A stretch of 64,000 nt of DNA, from assembly GCA_900299255.1 (NCBI GenBank), contig OMJB01000099.1, positions 1 to 64,000 on the forward strand, read 5' to 3'. A program made the translations under genes and the position numbers. The stretch is from Sphingobacteriales bacterium (GTDB lineage Bacteria; Bacteroidota; Bacteroidia; Chitinophagales; Chitinophagaceae). The notes beneath the pieces were generated by a model. It had not been told where the DNA came from. It ran no database searches and worked only from the letters and a program-made list of their open reading frames with translations. This document shows positions 9,375 through 18,085 of this stretch, in pieces; position 1 is the stretch's first letter; each line of letters opens with the position of its first letter.

Positions 9375-9555
9375 AAAGGTGAGAGCGGGTTTGAGAGCTG
9401 AGTGCGGTGCTGCGTGATGTTATTTTCCGGGATGTTGGGGACTTTACCAGTAGTGATGCCCCCATTGGCCATTGGGACCTAATTCTTCAAAAATTTCCCT
9501 AAACTTTAAAAACTTGTTTTAATTTAGAGGTTCATTAAAAACCAACATCAACAAA

Positions 9556-9906
9556 ATGAAAAAATTATTCAGTATCCTGATCGCGCTTATGGTAATTGGC
9601 GCGCCAGTGTTTGCACAAAACAAAGACGCTAAAAAACCAGCCGGCGAGAAGAAAGAAGCAGCAAAACCAAAAGAAAAGAAAGAAGACAAAAAAGATGACG
9701 CCAAGGCTGCGCCAAAAATGAAAAAAGACGGCACGCCTGATATGCGCCACAAAGAAAACAAAGAGAACAAAGGCGCTGCAAAGCCAGAACAAAAACTGAA
9801 AAAAGACGGTACGCCTGATATGCGCTATAAAGAGAACAAAGAAGCAGCTAAGAAAAAAGGCGGCGAAGGCAAGGGTGAAGGCAAGGGCGATAGCAAGAAA
9901 AAATAA
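9556..9906 (+). CDS. Exported Lys-rich protein with two KDGTPDMR repeats
   Basis: A 116-residue protein with a signal peptide (MKKLFSILIALMVIGAPVFA-Q). The mature part is extremely rich in Lys, Glu and Ala and is probably disordered and strongly basic. Two near-identical 16-residue units stand out, at residues 55-70 and 81-96, each containing KKDGTPDMR, then H or Y, then KENKE. The C-terminus is a GEGKGEGKG run. I recall the KDGTPDMRYKENK unit from small exported Bacteroidota proteins, but no function is known to me. The periodicity and charge suggest binding to an acidic polymer or surface, which is inference. Confidence 0.7.
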   Translation: MKKLFSILIALMVIGAPVFAQNKDAKKPAGEKKEAAKPKEKKEDKKDDAKAAPKMKKDGTPDMRHKENKENKGAAKPEQKLKKDGTPDMRYKENKEAAKKKGGEGKGEGKGDSKKK

Positions 9907-9929
9907 GAACGGCAGTATAGTACTTTAAT

Positions 9930-9980
9930 AACGATAACAAAATGGATGGGCAGTTTTGCAAGGTTTATTTTGTTATCGTT
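9930..9980. repeat. 14-bp perfect inverted repeat
   Basis: AACGATAACAAAAT (9930-9943) is repeated in inverse orientation at 9967-9980, around a 23-base loop that itself contains GCAGTTTTGC. It lies 24 bases after the Lys-rich gene and before the lipoprotein gene. It could act as a terminator or mRNA 3'-end structure, although no clean T-run follows. Confidence 0.6.
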
Positions 9981-10018
9981 CGTATTTCATTTTTTATGTA
10001 CTAATAAGTTAAAGAACA

Positions 10019-10573
10019 ATGCGTACATTTTATCAACGGGTACCGGCTGTAATCGGCATCGTCGTTTTTTCATTGGTTATTTCGGCTTGCTCCAGTCATA
10101 AGAACAGGTGGTCGAAATATGCCGACAGGTCGTTTTCGATACGTATGCCCGAGGGCCGCAAAGAATATGACAAGATGCTGGTAACATCGTTTGGCAAGCA
10201 GAACGTTCATTTTATAGAATGGCGACCAGAATCGCTGGAGCTGAACAAGTTCAAGCTGTTTCAGGTGTCTTATACCGATGTGCCAGCGCGCTTGACCAGC
10301 GATGCGAACAAGATGAATGAAAGCCTGGACAGCAGCATTAATGTGCGCAAAAGAGATTTTACAGAATTAGAAGTTATCAGTCAGCCAATAGAGATGGCGG
10401 GCTATCCCGGTCGTACATTTATCCTCAATCTGCCTGCAGATAATGTGATCACTATAGTAAAGCAGGTAATTGCCGGCAACAGGCGTTACGATCTTACGGT
10501 GGTTGCCAAAAAAGATTATCCTACCAATAGCGAGATGAACGACTTTTTTAACTCCTTTCAGGTGTTCAGGTAG
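10019..10573 (+). CDS. Lipoprotein, PsbP/Mog1-like fold suspected
   Basis: A 184-residue protein with a lipoprotein signal peptide (basic start, hydrophobic core, lipobox VISAC with Cys at about residue 24), so it is probably anchored in a membrane facing the periplasm. The mature part starts with SFSIRMPEGRKEYDK and ends with GNRRYDLTVVAKKDY followed by a helix ending FFNSFQVF. That arrangement, with a closing 'F..SF.' helix, is seen in PsbP/Mog1/DUF1795-like proteins. The fold assignment is inference and the function is unknown. The promoter of the downstream J-protein gene overlaps its 3' end. Confidence 0.6.
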   Translation: MRTFYQRVPAVIGIVVFSLVISACSSHKNRWSKYADRSFSIRMPEGRKEYDKMLVTSFGKQNVHFIEWRPESLELNKFKLFQVSYTDVPARLTSDANKMNESLDSSINVRKRDFTELEVISQPIEMAGYPGRTFILNLPADNVITIVKQVIAGNRRYDLTVVAKKDYPTNSEMNDFFNSFQVFR

Positions 10574-10576
10574 TTG

Positions 10577-10584
10577 TAACTTTG
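10577..10584 (+). promoter_or_regulatory. -7 box (TAACTTTG) of the J-protein gene
   Basis: A perfect match to the Bacteroidota -7 consensus TAnnTTTG, 26 bases before the ATG at 10611. A weak TTTC lies 17 bases upstream, inside the preceding gene. Confidence 0.5.
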
Positions 10585-10610
10585 CGTAGCGAAGATGTAA
10601 AAACACAGCT

Positions 10611-11504
10611 ATGGAATACAAAGATTACTATAAGATACTTGGAGTAGATAAAAAAGCCTCGCAGGACGATATTAAAAAAGCTTTCCGCAAGCTAGCGGTA
10701 AAATACCATCCGGACAAAAACCCCGGAGATAAAAAAGCAGAAGAGAAATTTAAGAAGATCAACGAGGCCAACGATGTACTCTCGGATCCTGCCAAGAGAA
10801 CAAAATATGATTCTCTGGGCGAGAACTGGCAGCAGCACCAATATGGTGGCTTCAACCACGGCGGCAGGCGAAACACCGGTGGTTCATCGTACTCCTACAG
10901 TTCATCGGACGAAGGCGGTTTCTCAGACTTTTTCGAGTCGATATTCGGTAGCAGTGCAGCCAACTTTGGCGGTAGCCGCAGAACCTCCAGCCAACGCAAG
11001 GGAGAAGACTATCAGGCCGAGACAACTATTTCGCTGGAAGAGGCATTTCAGGGTACCACCAGGCAGGTAAATCTCACCAATCAAAAGCTGAACTTAAAAC
11101 TCAGACCGGGTATTGCCGACGGGCAGATCCTGCGCATGAAAGAGAAAGGCGGACAGGGTTTCAACGGCGGCCCCAACGGCGATTTACTGATCACCGTGCA
11201 TGTGTCACCTCATCATAAGTTTACCCGCAAAGGCGATGACCTTTACTTCGATGCGCCTTTAGGAGCAATGACGGCGATTCTGGGCGGTAAGCTCACGGTT
11301 CAGTTGCTCGATAAGTCGCTGAGTATCAACATCCCCGCCGGCACTGATAGCGATAAAACCTTCAGGCTGAAAGAGATGGGCATGCCCGAGTACAGCAACC
11401 CCAAGCAGCGGGGCGATGCCTATGTAAGAGTGGTGATTACCGTTCCTAAAAACCTGAGTGAAAGGGACAGGGAATTGTTAAGCCAACTGTCAGTTACTGG
11501 TTAA
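10611..11504 (+). CDS. CbpA-like DnaJ-family co-chaperone
   Basis: A 297-residue class B J-protein that would stimulate the ATPase of DnaK. The N-terminal J domain (residues 1-70) starts [14 protein letters not shown] and carries the essential HPD tripeptide in [11 protein letters not shown] Gly/Ser/Phe-rich linker follows (about 75-130), then the DnaJ C-terminal substrate-binding domains (about 135-290). The cysteine-rich zinc finger of classical DnaJ is absent, which places it with CbpA and DjlA-like proteins rather than DnaJ. It has its own promoter. ClpB, a partner of the DnaK system, is encoded 9 kb upstream. Confidence 0.9.
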   Translation: MEYKDYYKILGVDKKASQDDIKKAFRKLAVKYHPDKNPGDKKAEEKFKKINEANDVLSDPAKRTKYDSLGENWQQHQYGGFNHGGRRNTGGSSYSYSSSDEGGFSDFFESIFGSSAANFGGSRRTSSQRKGEDYQAETTISLEEAFQGTTRQVNLTNQKLNLKLRPGIADGQILRMKEKGGQGFNGGPNGDLLITVHVSPHHKFTRKGDDLYFDAPLGAMTAILGGKLTVQLLDKSLSINIPAGTDSDKTFRLKEMGMPEYSNPKQRGDAYVRVVITVPKNLSERDRELLSQLSVTG

Positions 11505-11580
11505 ACTTCCGTTAATGGGTTGGATAGCAAAGATTTAGTCATTTCTTTTGAATTAATTTGTAATAATTATCCTATTCGTT

Positions 11581-12084
11581 ATGTTTACTCGTACTCATCA
11601 ATACAGATTTCCTATTCCAAAGGAACACTTGAAGTACCGGTTGGTAGGTAACCATCTTACTATTCATAGCCACGAATTTGCGGTACTTGAAGACGAACAA
11701 ATATTGAGCATCATGCCCAATGTAGAGGAATTGCATGACTCAAGGTTCCCAATTACACAACTGGAATTAAAAGAAGAAGGCAATAAGACGGCAATGATCA
11801 TCACATCGAAGATGCCTGTAAATGAGGCAGGTGGGCAGATCGTGGCTCTGACTTTCTGCGTGTTCTTTTTCATCGCATCATTGATTTCTCTGTACTTCGG
11901 TCACGACCCGATTGTTACGATCACCCTATGCGCAATTAGTTTAGCAGTCTTTCTGTTTTTGTTCATTCGATTGCAGTTGGGTTACTTCGATTATGTGCGC
12001 AAGATACAGGCCAATCTGAAGGATGCCAGCGAGCAGATCACTACCGATGTAAGGAGGCAATTGTTCAAGCACAAGCGTGCATAG
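11581..12084 (+). CDS. Small membrane protein with two transmembrane helices
   Basis: I do not recognise this 167-residue protein. The N-terminal half (about 1-90) is soluble and mixed alpha/beta. Two adjacent hydrophobic helices follow (about 93-113 and 119-139), then a basic amphipathic C-terminal tail. This topology puts both ends on the same side of the inner membrane, probably the cytoplasm. TAATTTG (11554-11560) lies 20 bases before the ATG and may be a spacing variant of the -7 element. It is convergent with the GH92 gene. Confidence 0.6.
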   Translation: MFTRTHQYRFPIPKEHLKYRLVGNHLTIHSHEFAVLEDEQILSIMPNVEELHDSRFPITQLELKEEGNKTAMIITSKMPVNEAGGQIVALTFCVFFFIASLISLYFGHDPIVTITLCAISLAVFLFLFIRLQLGYFDYVRKIQANLKDASEQITTDVRRQLFKHKRA

Positions 12085-12115
12085 CCGGCTTTCAGTTTAA
12101 ACCAAGAGCCTGGCA

Positions 12116-14335
12116 TTAGTTATTGGCCGATGATGGCCAATCTCTCGGATCGGCACCCCAGTTCTTGTTGGGCGTGTCGCCCATTTCAAAGTACAAGACT
12201 CCGCCCCTCATCAGCGCTTCGTGGGTTATGTATGTCTTGGTATACGGAACACCGTTTAGCCACACTCCCTGTATATAGGGATGATCAGGCCCGTTGTTGT
12301 GGGTTGCTATTTTGAACGACATTCTATTAGGCAATTGTAAAGTCACCAGATCAAACATTGGGCTACCGAAAACATATTCACCGCTGGCAGGATTGGCCGG
12401 GTAAAGCCCCATCATGCTCCATACTGCCCATGCGCTCATTTGCCCGCAGTCTTCATTACCTGCGTAGCCATCCGGCCGGTCGTGATACATAGAATCCATA
12501 ATGGTGCGTACCAGCTTCTGTGTCTTCCATGCCTGGCCCAGGTAGGTGTACATATAAGCTATATGATGGCTGGGCTCGTTGCCGTGGGCATACTGGCCTA
12601 TGAGGCCGCTTACATCAGGCGGTGCGCTCTCCCCTTTTACAGATGAGGATATGGTGAACAGCGAATCGAGCTTGAGCAGGAATTTGTTGTAGGTACCAAA
12701 CTGCTCTGCCAGCCCCCTGATGTCGTGCGGCACAAAGAAGGTATACTGCCATGCGTTGCCCTCTTCGTACATAGACTTCCATTCGGTTGATGTGAGCAGC
12801 GGGTCAAATGGCTCTGCCCAGGTACCGTCGGCATTCTTACCTCTTATGAAACCGGTGGTTTTGTGAAATAACTGCCTGTATGCCTGCGACCGTTTCATAA
12901 ACAGATTGTAATCGTCTATTTTGCCAAGCTTCTTTGCCACCTGTGCAATGCACCAGTCATCGTAAGCATATTCAACTGTCACGGTTACGCTGTGGCCACC
13001 CTTGTCCTGCGGCAGGTAGCCATACTTTACATAGTCCTTCGAGCCTCTGATGCTCTGGAACGCACTGGCACGCATGGCTTTGTATGCACGCTCGGCATCA
13101 AGCCCCGGTGTGCCTTTCAGCACGGCATCGGCGAGTACTGGCACGGCGTGATAACCGCTCATGCAGCCTGTTTCCCATGTGCTCAGGTCCCACACTGGCA
13201 GCAGCCCGTTCTCATCATAAAAAGCCAGCATACTGTTGAGAATGTCTGCATTGCGTATGGGCTGCGTGAGCGTAAACAGCGGATTGAGGCCACGGAATGT
13301 ATCCCACAATGAGAACACTGTGTACCTCTGCCCGTTGTTCATTTTGCGGGTTTCGCCTTTCGCATTTTTATAGTAACCATCTTTGTCAGAATAGATCACC
13401 GGGGCCATGCAGGTATGGTACAGTGCTGTGTAAAATATCCGCTTCAGCCTGTCGTCAGATGATTTTACTGCAATTTTATTCATCTCTGCGCTCCACTGCC
13501 TGTTGTTGGCCTTGTACACTTGTTTAAAATCGAAATCGCGGACTTCGTTCAGTGCTTCAAGTGCCTTATCTGTGTTTACGCTGGAGAGTGCCACTTTCAT
13601 CAGTAATGGTTTTCCGTCCAGATCATTAAACTGCAGCTCACCGTTCACCACATTCCCTTTGGTGCCTTTGTGCCCTTTGAAGTGCGATACATTCCAGGTG
13701 CGGATCTGCCTGAACGGCATGCTGGTACGTGCAGCAAAATATACCCGCTGCACATTAGCCCATCCGGCAGAGTAGCGGTATCCTACAACAGTTGAGTCGT
13801 TGACCCGATAAATTGAGGACTCTGTGGTGCTGTCGTAATTGATCATAAATGCCAGGTTGAACAATACAACCGGCTTGCTGCCCTTAGGAAATGAATAGGC
13901 ATGAACACCACAGTGCTCAGTAGCAGTAAGAAACACTTTGATACCGTTTTCCAGCTTTACTGAATACAGCCCAGGACGGGAGTGTTCATCCTCATGACGG
14001 AATTTCACTTTTATGCGGCCTGCATTCTCAGGCACGGGTGCCACATGCGGCATCACTGATATATCGCACCAGTCGCCACAGCCGGTTCCGCTAAGGTGGG
14101 TATGGCTGAAACCTTCAATGGTTGAATCGGCATAGTTGTAGCCACTGCACCAGTCCCAGCCCTCAGAGCCGTTATCAGGACTGAGCTGCACCATGCCAAA
14201 GGGTACGGTTACGCCAGGATAAGTATGCCCGTGCCCACCAGTGCCTTTAAAAGGGTCTACATACCTTACAGGACGCTGGGCGTGCGCTGATGCTGCCAAC
14301 AGGCAACTTAAAACCACCAAAAATGAGTGCTTCAT
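12116..14335 (-). CDS. GH92 alpha-mannosidase, exported
   Basis: A 739-residue exported glycoside hydrolase of family 92. These are calcium-dependent, inverting exo-alpha-mannosidases, usually alpha-1,2, that trim mannose from N-glycan-like or yeast mannan substrates. A signal peptide (ending SAHA-Q) precedes the family opening RYVDPFKGTGGHGHTYPG. The conserved family blocks follow: SHTHLSGTGCGD, GNEPSHHIAYMY (containing the catalytic acid Glu), and GNEDCGQMSAWAVWSMMG with its acidic residues. The length is normal for the family. No SusC/SusD pair or regulator is nearby, so this is an isolated GH92 and not part of a polysaccharide utilization locus. Confidence 0.92.
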   Translation of the reverse strand: MKHSFLVVLSCLLAASAHAQRPVRYVDPFKGTGGHGHTYPGVTVPFGMVQLSPDNGSEGWDWCSGYNYADSTIEGFSHTHLSGTGCGDWCDISVMPHVAPVPENAGRIKVKFRHEDEHSRPGLYSVKLENGIKVFLTATEHCGVHAYSFPKGSKPVVLFNLAFMINYDSTTESSIYRVNDSTVVGYRYSAGWANVQRVYFAARTSMPFRQIRTWNVSHFKGHKGTKGNVVNGELQFNDLDGKPLLMKVALSSVNTDKALEALNEVRDFDFKQVYKANNRQWSAEMNKIAVKSSDDRLKRIFYTALYHTCMAPVIYSDKDGYYKNAKGETRKMNNGQRYTVFSLWDTFRGLNPLFTLTQPIRNADILNSMLAFYDENGLLPVWDLSTWETGCMSGYHAVPVLADAVLKGTPGLDAERAYKAMRASAFQSIRGSKDYVKYGYLPQDKGGHSVTVTVEYAYDDWCIAQVAKKLGKIDDYNLFMKRSQAYRQLFHKTTGFIRGKNADGTWAEPFDPLLTSTEWKSMYEEGNAWQYTFFVPHDIRGLAEQFGTYNKFLLKLDSLFTISSSVKGESAPPDVSGLIGQYAHGNEPSHHIAYMYTYLGQAWKTQKLVRTIMDSMYHDRPDGYAGNEDCGQMSAWAVWSMMGLYPANPASGEYVFGSPMFDLVTLQLPNRMSFKIATHNNGPDHPYIQGVWLNGVPYTKTYITHEALMRGGVLYFEMGDTPNKNWGADPRDWPSSANN

Positions 14336-14673
14336 ATGTTTGTGTATACCAGACGAAGATACTACTGCAATTCAAATTGCGTAAATCCCTTTTCGTAATG
14401 ATGAAATAATGGTGGAACAGGCAGCTATATTTTAAAATATAGAAATGTAATTCTCAATTATTCTTATCAAGTGAGAACGCTTAGCAAATCAGGTTGGGCT
14501 GTAGGCCTTTCACACAATACCGGGTGAAAATTTTAGGTTACAGCACTTTTACACCAAAACTCAAACCAATGTACCACGAAGATACTTACATAAACGAGGC
14601 ACCCTAAATCTATATTAAAGAAAATCTACAACTACCAACAAACGATTCCACCGATGTAACTTCGCTTCCGGTT
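14336..14673. other. Intergenic region between the GH92 gene and recF
   Basis: These 338 bases separate divergent genes and hold no ORF I can support. They contain an 18-base perfect palindrome (14425-14442) and, just before recF, TAACTTCG (14657-14664), one mismatch from the -7 consensus. Confidence 0.5.
14425..14442. repeat. 18-bp perfect palindrome, possible operator
   Basis: CTATATTTTAAAATATAG is fully self-complementary. It sits 83 bases upstream of the GH92 start codon, a location that would suit a dimeric repressor or activator, but AT-rich palindromes also arise by chance. Confidence 0.35.
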
Positions 14674-15747
14674 TTGAACAGCATTCATAAAATATCGTTA
14701 TTCCAGTTTCGTAACTATGCATCGGCATCGTTCGATTTTACAGGGCCGGTAACCTGTATTGCCGGGCTCAATGGCAGCGGCAAAACCAACCTGCTCGACG
14801 CCGTTTATTACCTCTGTTATACCAAAAGCTACTTTACCTCTTTTCAGCAAAACTGCGTGCAGGCCGGCATGGATGGCTTCAGGGTTACCGGCGAGTTTAC
14901 GAGGGACGGGCGAAAAGAAGTAATCAGTGCCAAATGGAGGGGTGGCAAAAAAGAAATAACAGCCAATGGCACCGAATACGAGAAAATAACCGACCATATT
15001 GGCCGCTACTCTGCAGTAATGATAGCACCTGATGATACAGAGCTGGTTAACGGCAGCAGCGAATTGCGGCGTAAATGGATGGATGGAATCCTTAGCCAGG
15101 CAGATAAAGTTTACTTTGAAAAACTCATACTGTACCAGCGCGTGCTGCTACAGCGTAATGCCTGGCTGAAAGCACAGGCATTCAGGGCTACTGACAATGC
15201 GGAGCTGGATTTTTACGATGCTCAAATGGCTGCCGGTGGTACATATATTTATGAGCAGCGTAAGGCTTTTCTGCAGGATTTCCTGCCTTTGCTCAATGAT
15301 TTCTATCACCGGCTTACAGGCGGCCACGAACCTGTGGAAGTTGCGTATAACAGCGACCTGTCCATTAAACCACTTAATGAATGGCTGGCACAAAACCTGG
15401 AATATGACCTCAGGTATCAGCGCACACTCAGAGGCGTACACAAAGACGACTGGGATTTCAGCGTTAACGGGCTGCAACTGAGACAATTCGGATCGCAGGG
15501 GCAGAAAAAGAGTTTTCTGTTTGCACTGAAACTGGCGCAGTATGCGTACCTCTCCAAAGTACAAGGCCATCTGCCTATATTGCTGCTCGACGATATTTTC
15601 GAAAAACTGGATCAAAACCGTATGGAGGCACTGCTTCGCATAATACGCAGCCCCGATTTTGGACAAGTAATACTCACTGACACACATGCAGGCCGTATAA
15701 GTGAAGCCTTTGGCGCGGGAGCCAACGTTGATTACATTCACTTGTAA
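14674..15747 (+). CDS. recF: DNA replication and repair protein RecF
   Basis: RecF (357 residues) is an SMC-like ATPase that, with RecO and RecR, loads RecA at single-strand gaps. Visible motifs are Walker A (GLNGSGKTN, about residues 30-38), the ABC-type signature region FGSQGQKKS, and Walker B (PILLLDDIFEKLD). The N-terminal block KISLFQFRNYASASFDF is characteristic of the family. No ATG fits. The TTG at 14674 is the best start because it directly precedes this block and lies 9 bases after a -7-like TAACTTCG. recR follows 68 bp later in the same orientation. Confidence 0.95.
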   Translation: MNSIHKISLFQFRNYASASFDFTGPVTCIAGLNGSGKTNLLDAVYYLCYTKSYFTSFQQNCVQAGMDGFRVTGEFTRDGRKEVISAKWRGGKKEITANGTEYEKITDHIGRYSAVMIAPDDTELVNGSSELRRKWMDGILSQADKVYFEKLILYQRVLLQRNAWLKAQAFRATDNAELDFYDAQMAAGGTYIYEQRKAFLQDFLPLLNDFYHRLTGGHEPVEVAYNSDLSIKPLNEWLAQNLEYDLRYQRTLRGVHKDDWDFSVNGLQLRQFGSQGQKKSFLFALKLAQYAYLSKVQGHLPILLLDDIFEKLDQNRMEALLRIIRSPDFGQVILTDTHAGRISEAFGAGANVDYIHL

Positions 15748-15815
15748 GCCGCGGCTACAATTAAGTGGAAAAATAATTTGTACAGCCATCACAAAATTGT
15801 CTGATTTTTGCAACA

Positions 15816-16442
15816 ATGATATTTTCATCGAAACTGGTTGAGGACGCGGTAAGAGAATTTTCAAGATTGCCCGGCATTGGCAAGAAAACGGCATTGCGGA
15901 TGGTGCTGCAGCTGCTGCGAATGCACGAATCAGAGGTTGATGAATTTACAGGAGCTGTGTCACGAATGCGGCATGGCATTAGGTTTTGTAAAGAGTGCCA
16001 CAATGTATCAGACAGCGAGGTTTGCGGTATATGCGTAAATCCGGGCCGCAACCGCAGCCAGATTTGTGTGGTAGAAACCATCAGGGATGTTATAGCCATA
16101 GAAAGCACACAGCAGTACAGCGGCCTGTACCATGTGTTGGGTGGCATACTCTCCCCAATTGACGGCATAGGCCCGGAACAACTACAGATTAGCTCTTTGG
16201 TGGAACGTGTCAGGCCTGCGAGAACTGTGGAGATAATTATGGCACTGAGCCCTACTATAGAAGGCGATACAACTGTGTACTATATTGCCCGGCAACTGAA
16301 AGGCATGCCTGCTACCATCACCACAATTGCGCGCGGCATCTCATTTGGCGGCGAACTTGAATATGCAGATGAAATGACGCTGGCAAGGTCCATTGCCAAG
16401 CGGTTGCCGATTGATAATTATGTAACAATTCAGGGAACCTAG
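15816..16442 (+). CDS. recR: Recombination mediator protein RecR
   Basis: RecR (208 residues) forms a clamp-like ring and acts with RecF and RecO in RecA loading at gaps. The N-terminal helix-hairpin-helix (LPGIGKKTALRMV), the four-cysteine zinc finger (CKEC...CGIC), the Toprim domain (CVVETIRDVIAIE) and the C-terminal block TITTIARGISFGGELEYADE are all present, and the length is normal. It follows recF in the same direction, so two members of one pathway may be co-transcribed, which is not the usual arrangement. It is convergent with the next gene. Confidence 0.96.
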   Translation: MIFSSKLVEDAVREFSRLPGIGKKTALRMVLQLLRMHESEVDEFTGAVSRMRHGIRFCKECHNVSDSEVCGICVNPGRNRSQICVVETIRDVIAIESTQQYSGLYHVLGGILSPIDGIGPEQLQISSLVERVRPARTVEIIMALSPTIEGDTTVYYIARQLKGMPATITTIARGISFGGELEYADEMTLARSIAKRLPIDNYVTIQGT

Positions 16443-16458
16443 CAGGTTTTGCGAGAGA

Positions 16459-17118
16459 TTACAACATGTCTGCTTCTGATTCAAGGTGCCCCAGGTAAGA
16501 TAAATACACCCTTTTCAAGTCACCTACATCTTTACGAACCTTTTCTGTTTTTATATCCTCACCTGAGTTATAAGGAGCCATTGTTTTATAATTCATAATC
16601 AGGCTTGTCATTTTTTTGAGGGCCTCAGAGATTTCGTCGGGAATTTCTTTTTGCTGGCATTCGAAATAATATACAAAGCCTGATTTCAGATCGGCAACAG
16701 CCTGAGAGATTTTGCCTTTACGCTCAGACCTGTAGCCTCGTACGTTGTTATGTTCATTCATCAACGCTGACTTTTCAAAAGGGCGTGTTTCAGTTTCATA
16801 CTGATAATACAGGTAAGCCATTTCGACCTCAAGCCCGGCAAGTTCTTGCAAATGAAATTTAAGCATTGTAATGAGGTTAATAATCTTTGCTTTTGCAGCA
16901 GACTTTTCGGCAACAACTGCTCTATTCTCCTCCTGCCGCCGGATTAAATATTGCCCACCGAATATGAGAAGAACGGCCGCCAATGCGGCAATAAGAGGCA
17001 AAAACTCCTCAAAAGTTCCTTGTTCCAGGCCTTGAATGCTCGCATTTACTTTTCTTATCAGCGTATCCTCTTTATTAATAAAATGCTTAATACTATCTAC
17101 TGAGATTGAATCCATCAC
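16459..17118 (-). CDS. Membrane-anchored helical protein of unknown function
   Basis: I do not recognise this 219-residue protein. A short N-terminal helix is followed by one transmembrane segment (about residues 38-58, LPLIAALAAVLLIFG) and then a basic, helix-rich C-terminal domain with possible coiled-coil stretches (REENRAVVAEKSAAKAK; YLYYQYETETRPFEKS). The predicted topology is bitopic with the large domain in the cytoplasm by the positive-inside rule. It is convergent with recR and divergent from the broken porin-like gene. Confidence 0.55.
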   Translation of the reverse strand: MMDSISVDSIKHFINKEDTLIRKVNASIQGLEQGTFEEFLPLIAALAAVLLIFGGQYLIRRQEENRAVVAEKSAAKAKIINLITMLKFHLQELAGLEVEMAYLYYQYETETRPFEKSALMNEHNNVRGYRSERKGKISQAVADLKSGFVYYFECQQKEIPDEISEALKKMTSLIMNYKTMAPYNSGEDIKTEKVRKDVGDLKRVYLSYLGHLESEADML

Positions 17119-17306
17119 GCATCATTTTTTATTCAATTGATAAAAGTATCATTTTTCCGTGAATTGAATGTACATATCATTAAACTACCTGCGTTGAACT
17201 GTCAAAAACGAAACTTTACGGAGTTTACCTATCTCAAAAATACACCAAACATGGTATTGCATGAAGGCTGCCTGTTTTATACCTTGTGTATTATTAAACA
17301 CTGATT

Positions 17307-17923
17307 ATGAAACGATTAATATTGGTTTTGACGTTTGTAGCTTTGGCAGCCACGTCGTTTTCCCAGGTGGGCTTACAGGTGGGCTTAAATACTACCAGTT
17401 ACCGGTTAATGCGCAGTGGTTCACACGACGCACGCGGAATTAATTTCACCTACAATGCCGGACTGGTTTTCCGGCTACCGGGCAAAAGGATTTGCCTGCA
17501 ACCGAGCCTGCTATACTCTATGAAAGGTGCTATAAACAACAACACGGCCGACAGCGTACTAAAGTACATCAACAAACTTGGATACCTGGAACTTACTGTA
17601 CCCGTGCTGATCAAAGCACCTTTTGCATGAAGGAAAAACACATTTGATTTTGGCCTGGGGCCCTATGCCGGCAGGCTGATTACTGCGTATTCAAAAGCAC
17701 AACTGCTGTATGGCGGCTCCAAAACGACAGACTTTAAGACCGGATCGGCCAGCACCGATGATTTTAAAAACATGGATTATGGCCTGACCATATATATGGC
17801 ACCAGATTCAATCATTTCGACATTAATTTCACCTACGACCTAGGCCTTTATGATGTGGACCCAAGCTCTAGCCGATCTATTAAGAACCGATGCCTTAGCC
17901 TGAACATGGGCGTGTTCTTTTGA
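17307..17923 (+). pseudogene. Broken outer-membrane beta-barrel (PorT-like) gene
   Basis: The first 107 codons encode a signal peptide (MKRLILVLTFVALAATSFS-Q) and barrel strands such as NAGLVFRLPG and LGYLELTVPVLIKAPFA, typical of the ~200-residue outer-membrane beta-barrel family (PF13568-like). An in-frame TGA at 17628-17630 interrupts it. The same frame then continues with good barrel sequence (FDFGLGPYAGRLITAY...). Around 17795-17800 the frame shifts by one base: restoring one G in ATGGC gives M-GTRFNHFDINFTYDLGLYD and a proper end (LSLNMGVFF, stop at 17921). Repaired, it would be about 205 residues. One nonsense and one frameshift lesion make it non-functional unless both are sequencing errors. 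Confidence 0.8.
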
Positions 17924-18085
17924 TAAAAGCGCTATTTATTTATGGGGTGGAACCATTTTTTGTTGAAATATAAAAACTGTTATTTGCTCAAAAATTAAAC
18001 AAAAATTGTTTATCCAGAATATTTCAAAACACAGTTTGAAATTGGCAATTTTTAGACGTAATTTGTGGGCCTATTATACAATTTC

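Larger units (their letters stand above)
8719..9480. other. Gene-poor scar with decayed DNA and repeats
   Basis: No intact gene is visible in these ~760 bases. The left part (8719-8920) holds two imperfect copies, 42 bp apart, of a segment beginning GCAAC (8861 and 8903). The middle is a restriction-modification gene remnant on the minus strand (8921-9196). The right part holds three 55-bp repeats (9220-9374) and about 100 bases of unassigned DNA. The mix of remnant and repeats suggests an old insertion and deletion site. Confidence 0.55.
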
